Assembly (NCBI RefSeq): GCF_001507435.1
Contig: NZ_LMWH01000290.1
Span: 124,001-188,000, forward strand
Direction of reading: 5' to 3'
DNA: 64,000 nucleotides
Source of the DNA: Streptomyces sp. NRRL F-5122
GTDB taxonomy: Bacteria > Actinomycetota > Actinomycetes > Streptomycetales > Streptomycetaceae
The position numbers were made by a program, and so were the translations under genes. The stretch's first letter is position 1; every line of letters starts with the position of its first letter. Positions 43,352 through 52,498 of this stretch are shown here, one piece after another. The notes under the pieces were generated by a model. The model did no database searches. It saw only the letters and a list, made by a program, of their open reading frames with translations, and was not told the origin of the DNA.

Positions 43352-44634
43352 TTGGCGTCCTCCTCGATCTCCGCGGCCTCGCCTGCGGCGTCCGCGGCGA
43401 CGGACGCGTCGGTGTCGTACAGGCCGAAGTACCGGGCGGCCGTGTCCATGTCCTTGTCACCGCGCCCGGACAGGTTCACGACGATCAGCCCGTCCCTGCC
43501 CAGTTCCTTGCCGACCTCCAGGGCCCCGGCGAGCGCGTGGGCGCTCTCGATGGCCGGGATGATTCCCTCGGTGCGCGACAGCAGGCGCAGGGCCTGCATG
43601 GCCGCGTCGTCGGTGACGGCCCGGTACTCGCCGCGGCCGCTGTCCTTCAGATACGAGTGCTCGGGGCCGATGCCCGGGTAGTCGAGGCCCGCGGAGATCG
43701 AGTACGGCTCGGTGATCTGGCCTTCCTCGTCCTGGAGCACGTACGACCGGGAGCCGTGCAGGATGCCGGGCTCGCCGGCGCTGAGGGTGGCCGCGTGCTC
43801 GCCGGTCTCGATGCCGTGCCCGGCGGGCTCGCAGCCGATGAGCCGTACGGACGCGTCGGGGATGAACGCGTGGAAGAGGCCGATGGCGTTCGAACCGCCG
43901 CCCACACAGGCGATGGCCGCGTCGGGCAGGCGGCCGGCCCGCTCGAGCAGCTGCCGCCGCGCCTCCACCCCGATCACGCGGTGGAAGTCCCGCACCATCG
44001 CCGGGAAGGGGTGGGGACCGGCCACGGTGCCGAAGAGGTAGTGGGTGTGGTCGACGTTGGCGACCCAGTCGCGGAACGCCTCGTTGATGGCGTCCTTGAG
44101 GGTGCGGGAGCCGGACTGCACGGCGACGACCTCGGCGCCCAGCATGCGCATCCGGGCCACGTTGAGGGCCTGCCGCCGGGTGTCGATCTCGCCCATGTAG
44201 ATGGTGCAGTCGAGCCCGAAGAGGGCGCAGGCGGTGGCGGTGGCCACGCCGTGCTGACCGGCCCCGGTCTCCGCGATGACCCGCGTCTTGCCCATCCGCT
44301 TGGTGAGCAGCGCCTGGCCGAGCACGTTGTTGATCTTGTGGGATCCGGTGTGGTTGAGGTCCTCGCGCTTGAGGAACACCCGGGCGCCACCGGCGTGTTC
44401 GGCGAACCGTGGCACCTCGGTGAGGGCGCTGGGCCGGCCGGTGTAGTGGACGAGCAGTTCATCGAGCTCACGGGCGAACTCGGGATCGGACTTGGCCTTG
44501 TCGTACTCGACGGCCACCTCGTCCACGGCGGCGACGAGCGCCTCCGGGATGAACTTGCCGCCGAACGCGCCGAAATAGCCCTCGGCGCTGGGAACCCGGC
44601 CCTCGGGGTCGGGAATGAAGAACTCGCTGGGCAT
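43348..44634 (-). CDS. trpB: Tryptophan synthase beta chain
   Basis: A 428-residue PLP enzyme that joins indole and serine to tryptophan and pairs with TrpA through an indole tunnel. [15 protein letters not shown] opens the conserved part. The Schiff-base lysine lies in [11 protein letters not shown], and [12 protein letters not shown] and [13 protein letters not shown] bind PLP phosphate. [14 protein letters not shown] is the COMM-domain gate region. ATG 44634 has a GAGG ribosome site about eight bases upstream. Confidence 0.96.
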   Translation of the reverse strand: MPSEFFIPDPEGRVPSAEGYFGAFGGKFIPEALVAAVDEVAVEYDKAKSDPEFARELDELLVHYTGRPSALTEVPRFAEHAGGARVFLKREDLNHTGSHKINNVLGQALLTKRMGKTRVIAETGAGQHGVATATACALFGLDCTIYMGEIDTRRQALNVARMRMLGAEVVAVQSGSRTLKDAINEAFRDWVANVDHTHYLFGTVAGPHPFPAMVRDFHRVIGVEARRQLLERAGRLPDAAIACVGGGSNAIGLFHAFIPDASVRLIGCEPAGHGIETGEHAATLSAGEPGILHGSRSYVLQDEEGQITEPYSISAGLDYPGIGPEHSYLKDSGRGEYRAVTDDAAMQALRLLSRTEGIIPAIESAHALAGALEVGKELGRDGLIVVNLSGRGDKDMDTAARYFGLYDTDASVAADAAGEAAEIEEDAK

Positions 44635-44849
44635 GCGGATACCTCGCTGGGGCCGAAGCCCCGGTCGGGTGGAGTCGGTGGTCACGTCGAAGGCGTGCGC
44701 GCCGTCCCCCGGGCCGCCGTCCCGGCGCTGCGCCGGCACCGCGAACCGCCCCTGCGCCGATCCGGCGATCGGCCGTCACGTCGTGGAGGGCGGGATGTCA
44801 CGGGAACCGGGCGGCGACCGGCGCGGGCGAACCGCTCCGCTCCGTGCCG

Positions 44850-45068
44850 TCAGGAAGGACGGACGGACCCGGATCCGGTTCGGCGCGGGAGACCTGCGCG
44901 CACGCCGAGGCGCCATCGCATGCCGTTGACCTGGCCGGGCTCGTCACCGATGACATACCGCACCCGTCGCCCGTGCACCCGCCGCGCGGGGGCACGGCAG
45001 CCGCGCGGCCTGCACCCACGGGCGAGACGGGCATAGGGATCCCTGGTCGCCACGGTGATCGGAAGCAT
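44850..45068 (-). CDS. trpM: TrpM (TrpX) small conserved protein of the trp cluster
   Basis: A 72-residue, very basic protein between trpC and trpB. The stretches TRDPYARLARGCRPR, RAPARRVHGRRVRYVIGDE and GQVNGMRWRLG match TrpM of Streptomyces coelicolor as I recall it, reported to influence tryptophan levels through contact with other enzymes. ATG 45068 or 45071, or a downstream GTG, could start it. No clear Shine-Dalgarno is seen, so the start is unsure. 215 bp without a visible gene separate it from trpB. Confidence 0.72.
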   Translation of the reverse strand: MLPITVATRDPYARLARGCRPRGCRAPARRVHGRRVRYVIGDEPGQVNGMRWRLGVRAGLPRRTGSGSVRPS

Positions 45069-45157
45069 CATCGGCGCCAACACTACCGGGGTACGGCCGT
45101 CCGTGAGGCCACCGCTCGGCGGTGGCAACTGGACCTGGCCCGTCCCCGGAGCCATCG

Positions 45158-45967
45158 TCAGCTCCGGCCGTGCCGCAGCGCCGGGTGGGCACCCGCCGCC
45201 ACCAGGTCGGCGACCGCCGTCTTCGGGTCGCGTCCGGTCACCAGCGACTCGCCCACGAGCACCGCGTCGGCACCTTCGTTCGCGTACGCGATCAGGTCGT
45301 GCGGTCCGCGTACTCCGGACTCGGCGATCTTGACGATCCCCTCGGGGATCTCGGGTACGACCCGCTCGAACGTGGAGCGGTCCACCTCCAGAGTCTTCAG
45401 GTTGCGCGCGTTGACACCGATGACCTTGGCGCCGGCGTCCACCGCCCGGTCCACCTCGTCCTCGTCGTGCACCTCGACCAGCGGCGTGAGCCCGATGGAC
45501 TCCGCCCGCTCGATGAGGGACTCGAGGGCGGGCTGGTCGAGGGCTGCGACGATCAGCAGGGCGAGGTCGGCGCCGTAGGCGCGTGCCTCCCACAGCTGGT
45601 ACGACGTGACGATGAAGTCCTTGCGCAGCACCGGGATGTCCACCCGGGCCCGCACGGCCTCCAGGTCGGCCAGCGAACCACCGAAGCGGCGCTGCTCGGT
45701 CAGCACGGAGATGACGGCCGCGCCGCCCGCCTCGTAGTCCGCCGCGAGCCCTGCCGGGTCGGCGATCGCCGCGAGCGCGCCCTTGGACGGGCTGGAGCGC
45801 TTGACCTCGCAGATCACCTTGACCCCCTCGCCGCGCAGGGCGGCGACGCCGTCCCTGGCCGCGGGGGCCTTCGCCGCACGCTCCTTGAGCTCGTCGAGGC
45901 TGACGCGTGCCTGCCGCTCCGCGAGGTCGGCACGGACTCCGTCGATGATCTCGTCGAGCACACTCAC
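45158..45967 (-). CDS. trpC: Indole-3-glycerol-phosphate synthase
   Basis: A 269-residue TIM barrel that closes the indole ring from CdRP. The N-terminus [18 protein letters not shown] is typical. [13 protein letters not shown] holds the catalytic Glu and Lys, [21 protein letters not shown] and LVEVHDEDE follow, [15 protein letters not shown] is the product site, and [11 protein letters not shown] and [11 protein letters not shown] bind phosphate. GTG 45967 follows AGGAAGGGGG. A terminator-like hairpin stands 36 bp before the start. There is no TrpF fusion, in line with PriA supplying that step. Confidence 0.95.
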   Translation of the reverse strand: MSVLDEIIDGVRADLAERQARVSLDELKERAAKAPAARDGVAALRGEGVKVICEVKRSSPSKGALAAIADPAGLAADYEAGGAAVISVLTEQRRFGGSLADLEAVRARVDIPVLRKDFIVTSYQLWEARAYGADLALLIVAALDQPALESLIERAESIGLTPLVEVHDEDEVDRAVDAGAKVIGVNARNLKTLEVDRSTFERVVPEIPEGIVKIAESGVRGPHDLIAYANEGADAVLVGESLVTGRDPKTAVADLVAAGAHPALRHGRS

Positions 45968-46002
45968 GCGAGCGGCCCCCTTCCTGACGGTTGATGATTC
46001 AA

Positions 46003-46026
46003 GAAGCCCGATGGGGGTCGGGCTTC
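46003..46026 (-). terminator. Hairpin in the trpC leader (terminator or attenuator)
   Basis: GAAGCCCGA (46018-46026 on the minus strand) pairs with TCGGGCTTC (46003-46011) around a 6-base loop. On the minus strand it is followed by TTGAATCAT. It could end the DUF2752 transcript, or act as an attenuator, as it lies only 36 bp before the trpC start. No Trp-rich leader peptide was found. Confidence 0.55.
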
Positions 46027-46143
46027 GGCCACCGGACCGCCTCGGCGGGCGAAACCGATCGTCACTGCGATGGTATCCGCAGGAGGGCGTAGGCCTCGCA
46101 TCCGGTTGACGCCGGTCCCACTACCTGGACATTCGTAGATTGA

Positions 46144-46602
46144 TCAAGGGTGTAGCCAGCCACCGAAGGGCAGGTTCCGGACAACCGTGAAGATCAGCAG
46201 CAGCGGGACCAGGATCCACAGATGCACCGGCTGGAGTTCGATCCGCACCGGCCGTCCCCGCGCCGCGCGGAGCATCCAGACGACCCACAGCACGGCGAAG
46301 AGCGGATAGCCGACGACGGCCAGGGCGTTGTCGTGAAACGCCGTCAGAAAGTCACCGTGGACGAAGGCGTGGGCGCTGCGCAGCCCTCCGCAGCCGGGGC
46401 AGTACAGACCCGTGTAGTGCAGCAGCGGGCAGACCGGGTAGTGCCCGGGGGCGTTGGGGTCCACCGTCCCGACGTACGCGAAGGCCGCCACGACACCGGC
46501 GAGGGCCCCGGCCGGGACGGCTGTCCGCCGGAACACGGCTGCGGCTCCGGTGTCCGGGCGGGTCGGGGTCGGGATCGGCGATGCGGGGTTCACGCCGGAC
46601 AT
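46144..46602 (-). CDS. DUF2752 membrane protein
   Basis: A 152-residue protein with three to four transmembrane segments. The conserved core HYTGLYCPGCGGLRSAHAFVHGD, in key parts CPGCGGLR, is the DUF2752 hallmark. The function of the family is unknown. ATG 46602. It is found beside trp genes in many Streptomyces, together with the two small membrane-protein genes upstream. Confidence 0.85.
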   Translation of the reverse strand: MSGVNPASPIPTPTRPDTGAAAVFRRTAVPAGALAGVVAAFAYVGTVDPNAPGHYPVCPLLHYTGLYCPGCGGLRSAHAFVHGDFLTAFHDNALAVVGYPLFAVLWVVWMLRAARGRPVRIELQPVHLWILVPLLLIFTVVRNLPFGGWLHP

Positions 46603-46638
46603 TCTGCCCGCCCCGGGTCCACCGTGCGCAACAAGGCG

Positions 46639-46677
46639 CGAGGCGGCCCCGGCGCTCCTGCGCCCGGGGCCGCCTCG
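46639..46677 (-). terminator. Hairpin terminator after the HGxxPAAW gene
   Basis: CGAGGCGGCCCCGG-CGC pairs with GCGCCCGGGGCCGCCTCG through a 17-bp stem with one bulge and a 4-base loop. Confidence 0.75.
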
Positions 46678-46698
46678 TGTCGACGGCAGGTGGAGGGC

Positions 46699-46938
46699 TC
46701 AGCTCTCCGTCGCGCCCGCGGGCTGGTGCGCCGAGTGGGACGCGGTCTTCGGCTGGCCGAGGCCCATCACACGCATGATGCCGCCGACGACACCCCCGAG
46801 GGCGATGATGACCATGCCCGCCCAGAAGCCGACAGGCTGGGCCATCACGGTGAAGGCGCCCGAGACGCAGAAACCGATGAAGGCGATGATGACACCGGTC
46901 CAGGCGGCCGGGGTGTGACCGTGGCTGCTGCCCGCCAT
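46699..46938 (-). CDS. HGxxPAAW-family small membrane protein
   Basis: A 79-residue protein with two transmembrane helices. The N-terminus SSHGHTPAAWTGV shows the HGxxPAAW motif. The function is unknown. The start is ATG 46938, with GAGGAGCAAG upstream. It lies between the TIGR02234 and DUF2752 genes, with a terminator after it. Confidence 0.83.
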   Translation of the reverse strand: MAGSSHGHTPAAWTGVIIAFIGFCVSGAFTVMAQPVGFWAGMVIIALGGVVGGIMRVMGLGQPKTASHSAHQPAGATES

Positions 46939-47076
46939 GACTTGCTCCTCGTTAGCTGAATGTGCATGTGTGAGCCGGACGCTCGGCGCCATTGTCCCGT
47001 ACCCGCGCCCACGGGGTGGTCTCGGGGTCACTCCTCGGGTGCGAGGAGCAGCCCCCGGGCCTGCGGGGCCCGGCGG

Positions 47077-47706
47077 TCAAGCTCCCGTCGGGTCCTCGCC
47101 CCGGTCGAGCGCCTTCCACAGATCCTCGGGGCGATCCGGGTCGGCGGGCCGGGGGGCGCGCGGCCGGGGGGCACCGTCGCGCTCGTAGCGGCCCGACATC
47201 GCGGGCCACAGCCTGCCGTACCAGAGCGCGAGCAGTCCGGCGACGAGGATGAGCGCACCGCCGAACGCCGCGACGTACGGCCAGGCGGTGTGCGTGAGCG
47301 CGGTGGCGGTGGCGGAGCTGTCGCCGGCCGCCTGCGCCGCCTGCTCGTCGAGTGCCGAACCGTCGCCGGCGCCGAGCAGTGCTGCGGCGACGGTGCCCGC
47401 ACCGGACAGCGCCAGCAGCCCGGCGACGAGCAGTCGTCCGGCCCTGCGGACCGCGAAGACGGCGACGAGCGCGGCGAGGCCCACTATGGCGAGGGCCGCG
47501 GGCACGCCCGTGACGTCGCTGCCCTTGGCGGTCAGCGGAAAGTGGGTGCCGACCACCTCCACGGTCCCCGCCGACCAGGACTGGCGGGAGGAGAGCAGCG
47601 CCACGGCCGCGCCGAGCGCGCCGCACAACAGGGCGAGGGCGAGGCTGCGGCGGCCGGACCCGGCGGGTGCGGCGGCCTCGGAGCGAGGATGAGGTACGGC
47701 AGTCAC
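47077..47706 (-). CDS. TIGR02234-type trp-region membrane protein
   Basis: A 209-residue membrane protein with four transmembrane helices; SRQSW, GVPAALAIVGLAALV and an extracellular loop with ALTHTAWPY are seen. It belongs to the family often annotated as a trp-operon-associated membrane protein in actinobacteria. GTG 47706 is the first codon before the conserved part. It follows trpE after a 174-bp gap holding two GC palindromes. Its biochemical role is unknown. Confidence 0.8.
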   Translation of the reverse strand: MTAVPHPRSEAAAPAGSGRRSLALALLCGALGAAVALLSSRQSWSAGTVEVVGTHFPLTAKGSDVTGVPAALAIVGLAALVAVFAVRRAGRLLVAGLLALSGAGTVAAALLGAGDGSALDEQAAQAAGDSSATATALTHTAWPYVAAFGGALILVAGLLALWYGRLWPAMSGRYERDGAPRPRAPRPADPDRPEDLWKALDRGEDPTGA

Positions 47707-47790
47707 GTACCCACTATCACCCGAACCCCCCGCGGCGCGTCACCCGGGTCCGGTCAAACCCCGTGATCACGCAACCGTTCCTCCGTGACT

Positions 47791-47823
47791 CTCCCGGGAA
47801 CAGCGCATGGAACTCCCGGGAAC
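47791..47823. repeat. Two copies of a CTCCCGGGAAC palindromic motif
   Basis: CTCCCGGGAAC occurs at 47791-47801 and again at 47813-47823, 22 bp apart, that is two helical turns. Each holds the palindrome TCCCGGGA. They lie in the gap between trpE and the TIGR02234 gene and could be an operator for the latter. Confidence 0.4.
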
Positions 47824-47880
47824 GCCGGAGCGGTCACGGCCACGGCCTGCGGGGGCACCACGGCCCGCACCGGCCGGACG

Positions 47881-49362
47881 TCAGGGTGAGGTGAGCCGGT
47901 TCGCCGTGTGCACCGCGCGGAGGACGGCCGCCGCCTTGTTGCGGCACTCGTCGTCCTCCGAGACCGGGTCGGAGTCGGCGACGACGCCGGCTCCGGCCTG
48001 CACGTACGCCGTGCCGTCCCGCAGCAGTGCCGTCCGGATGGCGATGGCGGTGTCGGAGTCGCCCGCGAAGTCCAGGTAGCCGACGCAGCCGCCGTACAGC
48101 CCCCGCCGGGACGGCTCGAGCTCGTCGATGATCTGCATCGCGCGCGGCTTGGGCGCACCGGAGAGCGTGCCGGCCGGGAAGCAGGCCGTCAGGACGTCGA
48201 AGGCGGTACGGCCCTCGGCCACCCGGCCCGTCACGGTCGAGACGATGTGCATCACGTGCGAGTACCGCTCGACGGACATGAAGTCGACGACCTCGACGGA
48301 GCCGGGCTCGCAGACCCGTCCGAGATCGTTGCGGCCGAGGTCGACGAGCATGAGGTGCTCGGCCCGCTCCTTGGGGTCGGCGAGCAGTTCCTCGGCGAGC
48401 CCCTGGTCCTCCTGGGGGGTCGCGCCGCGGCGCCGGGTGCCGGCGATGGGGTGCACCATCGCCCGGCCCTCCTCGACCTTCACCAGCGCTTCCGGACTGG
48501 ACCCGACGACGTCGAAGCCGTCGAACCGGAACAGGTACATGTACGGCGACGGGTTGGTGGTCCGAAGCACCCGGTACACGTCCAGCGCGCTCGCCGTGCA
48601 CGGTGTCTCGAAGCGCTGCGAGGGGACGACCTGGAAGGCCTCGCCCGCCCGGATGCGCTCCTTGATGTCCTCCACGGCCTCCTGGAAGTCCTTTCCGCCC
48701 CACCGCGCCGAGTACTCGGGCAGCTCGGACGGCGGAAGGACGGCGGGCGGCTGGGCGACCGGGCGGGACAGGTCCGCCTCCATCGCGTCCAGCCGGGCCA
48801 CGGCATCCGCGTAGGCCTCGTCCACGCCGGTGTCAAGGTCGTTGTGGTTGATCGCGTTGGCGATCAGCAGGACCGAGCCCTCCCAGTGGTCCATGACCGC
48901 GAGGTCACTGGTGAGGAGCATGGTCAGCTCGGGGAGCCGCAGCTCGTCGCGCTCGCCGGGGCCGATCCTCTCCAGGCGGCGCACGATGTCGTAGCCCAGA
49001 TAGCCGACCATGCCTCCGGTGAAGGGCGGCAGGCCCTCCTGACGGGGCGTGTGCAGGGCCCCGACGGTGGCCCGCAGGGCGGCCAGTGGATCGCCGTCGA
49101 CGGGTACGCCCACGGGCGGGGTGCCCAGCCAGTGCGTCCGCCCGTCCCGTTCCGTCAGGGTGGCGGCGCTGCGGACGCCCACGAAGGAGTAGCGGGACCA
49201 CGAGCGGCCGTTCTCCGCCGACTCCAGCAGGAAGGTGCCCGAGCGCTCCGCGGCCAGCTTGCGGTAGAGCGCGACCGGGGTGTCGCCGTCGGCGAGGAGT
49301 TTGCGCGTGACCGGGATGACGCGGCGGTCGGTGGCCAGTTTGCGGAACGTCTCGAGGTCCAT
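47881..49362 (-). CDS. trpE: Anthranilate synthase component I
   Basis: A 493-residue enzyme that makes anthranilate from chorismate with ammonia from a TrpG partner not in this window. The N-terminal feedback site LLESAENG binds tryptophan. The chorismate-binding domain shows [46 protein letters not shown] and [11 protein letters not shown]. The start is ATG 49362, 11 bp after the hisI stop, with AAGG upstream, so it is co-transcribed with hisI. Confidence 0.95.
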   Translation of the reverse strand: MDLETFRKLATDRRVIPVTRKLLADGDTPVALYRKLAAERSGTFLLESAENGRSWSRYSFVGVRSAATLTERDGRTHWLGTPPVGVPVDGDPLAALRATVGALHTPRQEGLPPFTGGMVGYLGYDIVRRLERIGPGERDELRLPELTMLLTSDLAVMDHWEGSVLLIANAINHNDLDTGVDEAYADAVARLDAMEADLSRPVAQPPAVLPPSELPEYSARWGGKDFQEAVEDIKERIRAGEAFQVVPSQRFETPCTASALDVYRVLRTTNPSPYMYLFRFDGFDVVGSSPEALVKVEEGRAMVHPIAGTRRRGATPQEDQGLAEELLADPKERAEHLMLVDLGRNDLGRVCEPGSVEVVDFMSVERYSHVMHIVSTVTGRVAEGRTAFDVLTACFPAGTLSGAPKPRAMQIIDELEPSRRGLYGGCVGYLDFAGDSDTAIAIRTALLRDGTAYVQAGAGVVADSDPVSEDDECRNKAAAVLRAVHTANRLTSP

Positions 49363-49373
49363 GGCGGCAGACC

Positions 49374-49775
49374 TTACTGATCCGCGGACGGCACGCCGGG
49401 ACCGGCGTCCTTCAGGAGCACGTCGGCGTCGAAGCAGGTGCGGTCGCCGGTGTGGCAGGCGGCGCCCACCTGGTCGACCTTGACCAGCAGGGTGTCGGCG
49501 TCGCAGTCCAGGGCGACCGCCTTCACGTGCTGCACATGACCGGAGGTGTCGCCCTTGACCCAGTACTCCTGACGGCTGCGCGACCAGTACGTGCAGCGGC
49601 CGGTCGTCAGGGTGCGGTGCAGCGCCTCGTCGTCCATCCAGCCGAGCATCAGCACCTCACCGGTGTCGTACTGCTGGGCGATGGCGGGGATCAGCCCGTC
49701 GGCGCTGCGCTTGAGCCGCGCCGCGATCATCGGGTCGAGGCTGCTGGGCCTGCTGGGGTCGGGCGTGCTGGTCAT
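49374..49775 (-). CDS. hisI: Phosphoribosyl-AMP cyclohydrolase
   Basis: A 133-residue zinc enzyme of the third histidine step. Metal ligands are in [12 protein letters not shown] and [22 protein letters not shown] and [16 protein letters not shown] are the substrate-binding motifs. There is no fused HisE domain. ATG 49775 is chosen; an ATG nine bases earlier is possible. It is placed with trpE, apart from the main his operon. Confidence 0.93.
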   Translation of the reverse strand: MTSTPDPSRPSSLDPMIAARLKRSADGLIPAIAQQYDTGEVLMLGWMDDEALHRTLTTGRCTYWSRSRQEYWVKGDTSGHVQHVKAVALDCDADTLLVKVDQVGAACHTGDRTCFDADVLLKDAGPGVPSADQ

Positions 49776-49857
49776 GCGGACCATTGTGCCGCGCCACGCC
49801 GGGCGCCCCGGCCACCGTCCGGTGGGCGGACCGTCCCCCCGGTCGTACGCTGACTCC

Positions 49858-50493
49858 ATGTCGACCCATGCAAAGCGTGAACGACTCCTCCTCGCCGATC
49901 TGTTGGAGGCCGAGGGCCCGGACGCCCCCACACTGTGCGAGGGCTGGAACACCCGTGACCTGGCCGCGCACGTGGTGGTGCGCGAGCGCCGCCCGGACGC
50001 CGCCGGGGGCATCCTGATCAAGCAGCTCGTGCCACGCCTGGAGAAGGTGATGGAGGAGTTCACCGCGAAGCCGTACGAGGAACTGATCCAGCTCATCCGT
50101 ACGGGCCCGCCGCGCTTCTCGCCCTTCTCGCTGAAGCAGATCGACGAAATGTCGAACACCGTCGAGTTCTACGTCCACACCGAGGACGTCCGCCGGGCGC
50201 AGCCCGATTGGACCGCGCGTGAACTGGACGCCGTTTTCCAGGACGCGCTGTGGTCGCGGCTGGAGCGGACCGCCCGGATGACCGGTCGCGGCGCGCCGAC
50301 GGGGCTGGTGCTGCGCCGCCCGGACGGGCAGACCGCGGTCGCCCACCGGGGCACTCCGGTCGTGACGGTCACCGGCGAGCCCTCGGAACTGCTGATGTTC
50401 GCCATGGGCCGGCGGCGGGTGGCGGACGTGCAGCTGGAGGGCGACGAGGACGCGATCGCGAAGTTGCGGAACGCCGACGAACTGGGGAAGTGA
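49858..50493 (+). CDS. TIGR03085-family protein (DinB / maleylpyruvate-isomerase-like)
   Basis: A 211-residue protein. The N-terminal helical bundle has [29 protein letters not shown] in separate conserved parts ([19 protein letters not shown]). His residues in AAHVV and [11 protein letters not shown] could bind metal, as in mycothiol-dependent enzymes. The function is unproven. ATG 49858. It is divergent from hisI with an 82-bp shared promoter region. Confidence 0.83.
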   Translation: MSTHAKRERLLLADLLEAEGPDAPTLCEGWNTRDLAAHVVVRERRPDAAGGILIKQLVPRLEKVMEEFTAKPYEELIQLIRTGPPRFSPFSLKQIDEMSNTVEFYVHTEDVRRAQPDWTARELDAVFQDALWSRLERTARMTGRGAPTGLVLRRPDGQTAVAHRGTPVVTVTGEPSELLMFAMGRRRVADVQLEGDEDAIAKLRNADELGK

Positions 50494-50516
50494 GTCCCTG
50501 GGCCCCGGCGGCGGGT

Positions 50517-51773
50517 TCAGCGGGGAAGTTCGGCGCGCCGCAGGTCGCGGACGCACAGGGCGACGACCCCGCCGAGCCCGCAGACGGCGGCGCTGACGAC
50601 GAAGACCGGGCCGGTGCCCCATGCCCCGACGGCGGCGGCGGACAGCGGCATGCTGAGCGGTGCGATGCCGAGGCTGACGATGCCGCCGACCGCACTCACC
50701 CGGCCCAGGTAGGCGGGGTCCGCCTTCGTCTGCAGCAGGGCGCCGCACAGGGCTCCGCTGAGCCCGGCGAGCAGGCCGATGAGCAGGGCGGTGCCGACGG
50801 CGGCGAGCAGGCTCGGCACATAGGCCAGGGAGCCGATCGCGACCGCCCCCAGCAGGATGGCGACGGCGGCGATCCGTCCGGCGTGCGGCAGCCGGCCCCG
50901 CACGGTCAGCGTGAGCGCGGCGGCCCCGGCGCCCAGGCCGAACCCGGCGAGCACCCATCCCATCCCTGAGGCGCCCCAGCCACGCTCGTCGGCGAGCAGG
51001 GTGAGCCCGATGTTGAGCGGGCCGACGAAACCGAGGTCGCCGAGCGCGATGGCCACGATCAGGGGCGCGAGGACCCGGTGCCCCCGGATGTAGCGCAGGC
51101 CGTCGCGTAGGTCGCGCCAGGGCCTCGTTCCGCCGGGCCCTGCGGGCTCCACCGGGGCCGGCTCGCGGACGCGTACGGAGATCAGCAGCGGCACGGAAAC
51201 GGCGATCAGCAGCCCCGCCAGCGCGAACGCCCCTGCCGCCCCGCCGAGCGCCACACCGAGGCCGCCGAGCGGCGCTCCGACGACGTTGGCGAACCGTATG
51301 GCGAGCCCGCGCATGCCCTGGACACGGGCGAGCTGACCGGGTCCGGTGATACGCGCCGGCAGGGCGCCCACGGCGGGCATGAACACGGCGTCGACGGTGC
51401 CGAAGACGACGGCGAGCGCCGCCAGCAGCCACAATTCGGGGCGGGTGAGCCACAGCATCGCCGCCACCGCGAGCACGGCCGCGCAGCGCACGGTGTCGCT
51501 GCCGATGACGACCCGGCGCGGGCCGAACCTGTCGGCGACCACGCCGCCGCCCAGCATGAGCAGCGTCCGCGGCACCGCGCTGACCGCCGTGACCACTCCG
51601 GCCTGGGCGGGCGTGCCGGCCTGGACGGCCGCCCAGGACAGGGCGAGGAAGAAGACGCTGTCGCCCACCATCGAGGCGGTGTAGGCGCCGATCCACCGCA
51701 GGACGTTGCCGTCGCGGTGGGCGGGGAGCTCCGGGGCGTGCGGCTCGGCAAAGGGCGCGATCACGGTGGTCAA
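50517..51773 (-). CDS. MFS efflux transporter
   Basis: A 418-residue membrane protein with 12 predicted transmembrane helices; the loop after helix 2 has GGGVVADRFGPRRVVIGSD, here in parts VADRFGPRR, the MFS motif A. It is probably a drug or metabolite exporter. The start is taken as TTG 51773, since GAGAGGGG lies eight bases before it and it falls 14 bp after the stop of the regulator gene. The frame is open upstream but lies over that regulator. It would be controlled by the ArsR-type protein next door. Confidence 0.83.
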   Translation of the reverse strand: MTTVIAPFAEPHAPELPAHRDGNVLRWIGAYTASMVGDSVFFLALSWAAVQAGTPAQAGVVTAVSAVPRTLLMLGGGVVADRFGPRRVVIGSDTVRCAAVLAVAAMLWLTRPELWLLAALAVVFGTVDAVFMPAVGALPARITGPGQLARVQGMRGLAIRFANVVGAPLGGLGVALGGAAGAFALAGLLIAVSVPLLISVRVREPAPVEPAGPGGTRPWRDLRDGLRYIRGHRVLAPLIVAIALGDLGFVGPLNIGLTLLADERGWGASGMGWVLAGFGLGAGAAALTLTVRGRLPHAGRIAAVAILLGAVAIGSLAYVPSLLAAVGTALLIGLLAGLSGALCGALLQTKADPAYLGRVSAVGGIVSLGIAPLSMPLSAAAVGAWGTGPVFVVSAAVCGLGGVVALCVRDLRRAELPR

Positions 51774-51787
51774 GACGGTGGCCCCTC

Positions 51788-52375
51788 TCAGACGCGGAAC
51801 GGGAATCCGTACATGTGCAGGGCGACGTGCTCGCGCCCTTCGCTCTCGCCGGCCGCCTCGGCGGCACGGCCCTTCGCGTCGTACTTCCTGGCGAGCGCCT
51901 CCAGTTCCTGCCGCAGCTCGCCGAGTTCGGAGGCGGTGAGGTGCAGCCACGACTCGTTGTCCACGGCCGCGGTGTTCCACTCGGGGGTCCAGGTGGGGCG
52001 TTCGTCGAGGTAGCGCCGGTAGAGGTCGGCCCGCTGGTCGTGGAAGAGCCGTGAGGCCGCCAGGTGGGCCGCGGCCCTGCCCGGTTCGCCGCGGAAGTCC
52101 GCGTCGTGGATGCTCACCCCGTCCGAGGCCGCCCGCCACCAGCGTTCCCGGCCGTCCCCGCTCTGCGGCTCGGCCTCCTCGAGCAGCCCGTGTTCGGCGA
52201 GTTTGCGCAGGTGGTAGCTGATCAGCGAGACCGCCTCGCCGACGCTGTCCGCGAGTTGGGAGGCGGTGACGGCGCGCTGTGCGCAGACCAGCCGGTACAG
52301 GTTCGCCCGCAGCGGATGTGCGAGCGCCTTCAGCGTGCCCACATCCGTGATCCGGCGGTTCTCCTCGCTTGGCAT
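51788..52375 (-). CDS. ArsR-type helix-turn-helix regulator
   Basis: A 195-residue winged-helix regulator. LKALAHPLRANLYRLV and VTASQLADSVGEAVSLISYHLRKLAEHGLLEEA, in parts, form the ArsR fold (about residues 12-80). A C-terminal helical domain of about 100 residues has no metal-binding Cys pair, so it likely senses a small molecule. ATG 52375. It is first in an operon with the MFS transporter, with a good inverted repeat 17 bp upstream. Confidence 0.83.
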   Translation of the reverse strand: MPSEENRRITDVGTLKALAHPLRANLYRLVCAQRAVTASQLADSVGEAVSLISYHLRKLAEHGLLEEAEPQSGDGRERWWRAASDGVSIHDADFRGEPGRAAAHLAASRLFHDQRADLYRRYLDERPTWTPEWNTAAVDNESWLHLTASELGELRQELEALARKYDAKGRAAEAAGESEGREHVALHMYGFPFRV

Positions 52376-52391
52376 GCCACAACCGTAGATA

Positions 52392-52435
52392 CGAAAGAAA
52401 AATTGCACAACAGATTTTGCGCAACTTTCCTTTCG
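52392..52435. promoter_or_regulatory. Inverted repeat, likely operator of the ArsR/MFS operon
   Basis: CGAAAGAAAAATTG (52392-52405) and CAACTTTCCTTTCG (52422-52435) are inverted with 12 of 14 matches. The stretch is strikingly A+T rich for this genome and lies directly before the regulator start. Confidence 0.6.
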
Positions 52436-52451
52436 TTTCCGTCGCGCAAGA

Positions 52452-52482
52452 AGCCCCGGCCACCCGGGGAGCGGCCGGGGCT
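52452..52482 (-). terminator. Hairpin terminator after hisF
   Basis: AGCCCCGGCC (52452-52461) pairs perfectly with 52473-52482 around an 11-base loop, 17 bp after the hisF stop. Confidence 0.78.
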
Positions 52483-52498
52483 CACATCGGGCGTGGTG

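Noticed and set aside
45964..46101. A 45-codon frame in the trpC leader whose TGA overlaps the trpC GTG
   Set aside because: It has no Trp codon cluster and no ribosome site, so it does not look like a trp leader peptide; the overlap may be chance.
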